Shown here: positions 5,235-5,464 of the stretch, piece by piece
Layout of the letters: every line of letters starts with the position of its first letter
Numbering within the stretch: position 1 is the stretch's first letter
Source of the DNA: Paracoccaceae bacterium
Lineage (GTDB): Bacteria > Pseudomonadota > Alphaproteobacteria > Rhodobacterales > Rhodobacteraceae
DNA: 5,464 bases
Direction: 5' to 3'
Assembly (NCBI GenBank): GCA_007134405.1
Contig: SLKW01000255.1
Coordinates: 1 to 5,464 of the forward strand
Made by a program: the position numbers and the translations under genes
Notes under the pieces: generated by a model
Database searches by the model: none
What the model was told of the DNA's origin: nothing
Seen by the model: only the letters and a program-made list of their open reading frames with translations

Positions 5235-5464
5235 ATGCCCGCCCCCACGCCCAATGCCCCGATCACGCAGGACGTGCTGACGCTGCCGCGCCGTGCGGCG
5301 GCGGGCCGGCCCAACCTGATCGGGCTGACGCGCGCGCAGTTGAGCGACGCGCTGATCGCCGCCGGCACGCCCGAGCGTCAGGCGAAGATGCGCACGGGCC
5401 AAGTCTGGCAGTGGCTGTACCACTGGGGCGTGCGCGATTTCGAGGCGATGACGAACCTGTCCAA
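5235..5464 (+). CDS. rlmN: Dual-specificity 23S rRNA/tRNA adenine-C2 methyltransferase, 5' part
   Basis: N-terminal 76 codons of RlmN, the radical-SAM enzyme that methylates C2 of A2503 in 23S rRNA and of A37 in some tRNAs. The visible part is PITQDVLTLPRR (9-20), the linker PNLIGLTRAQLSDALIAAGTPERQAKM, and WQWLYHWGVRDFEAMTNLS (58-76). This is the helical RNA-binding N-terminal domain of the family in its Rhodobacteraceae form. The CxxxCxxC iron-sulfur motif and the catalytic cysteines lie beyond the right edge, so activity cannot be judged here. The ATG at 5235 is preceded by GGAGAG (5225-5230). The ribosome site overlaps a short inverted repeat, and a terminator-like hairpin separates the gene from the ialB-like gene upstream. 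CTATAT (5203-5208) is a possible -10 for its own promoter, but no convincing -35 is seen. Confidence 0.95.
   Translation, partial: MPAPTPNAPITQDVLTLPRRAAAGRPNLIGLTRAQLSDALIAAGTPERQAKMRTGQVWQWLYHWGVRDFEAMTNLS

Overview
The window is a stretch of GC-rich bacterial chromosome. The proteins look alphaproteobacterial, most likely Rhodobacteraceae (Roseobacter/Rhodobacter relatives). Support for this comes from the RlmN N-terminus (PITQDVLTLPR followed by RQAKMRTGQVWQWLYHWGVRDF), an IalB-family secreted protein directly upstream of rlmN, and strong G/C preference at third codon positions. This placement rests on recalled family resemblance, not on a search.

Layout, left to right. (1) A tandem-domain universal stress protein on the minus strand, cut by the left edge (1-774). 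(2) A SRPBCC/START-like small protein on the minus strand (955-1434). (3) serS, seryl-tRNA synthetase, on the plus strand (1522-2811), divergent from the SRPBCC gene. (4) A 621-bp region without a convincing gene (2812-3432) between the convergent 3' ends of serS and an asparaginase gene. It holds two separate short tandem-repeat arrays, an 11-bp unit and a 13-bp unit, and a cluster of GC-rich hairpins. (5) A Rhizobium-etli-type (PF06089, Ser-Lys/zinc) L-asparaginase on the minus strand (3433-4446). (6) A divergent regulatory region with an inverted repeat (4447-4614). (7) An exported IalB-family protein on the plus strand (4615-5148), followed by a hairpin terminator. (8) The 5' end of rlmN, the 23S rRNA/tRNA adenine-C2 methyltransferase, cut by the right edge (5235-5464).

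The genes do not form one pathway. serS and rlmN are housekeeping translation genes. The asparaginase is amino-acid catabolism, UspA is stress response, IalB is a periplasmic or envelope protein of unclear function, and the SRPBCC protein has no assignable ligand. Most genes appear to be independent transcription units: orientation alternates, and each gene has its own Shine-Dalgarno sequence. I see no new multi-gene system. The least explained part is the serS/asparaginase intergenic region. Its two arrays have unrelated units but the same architecture (four identical copies, then two decayed ones), and a hairpin cluster follows.
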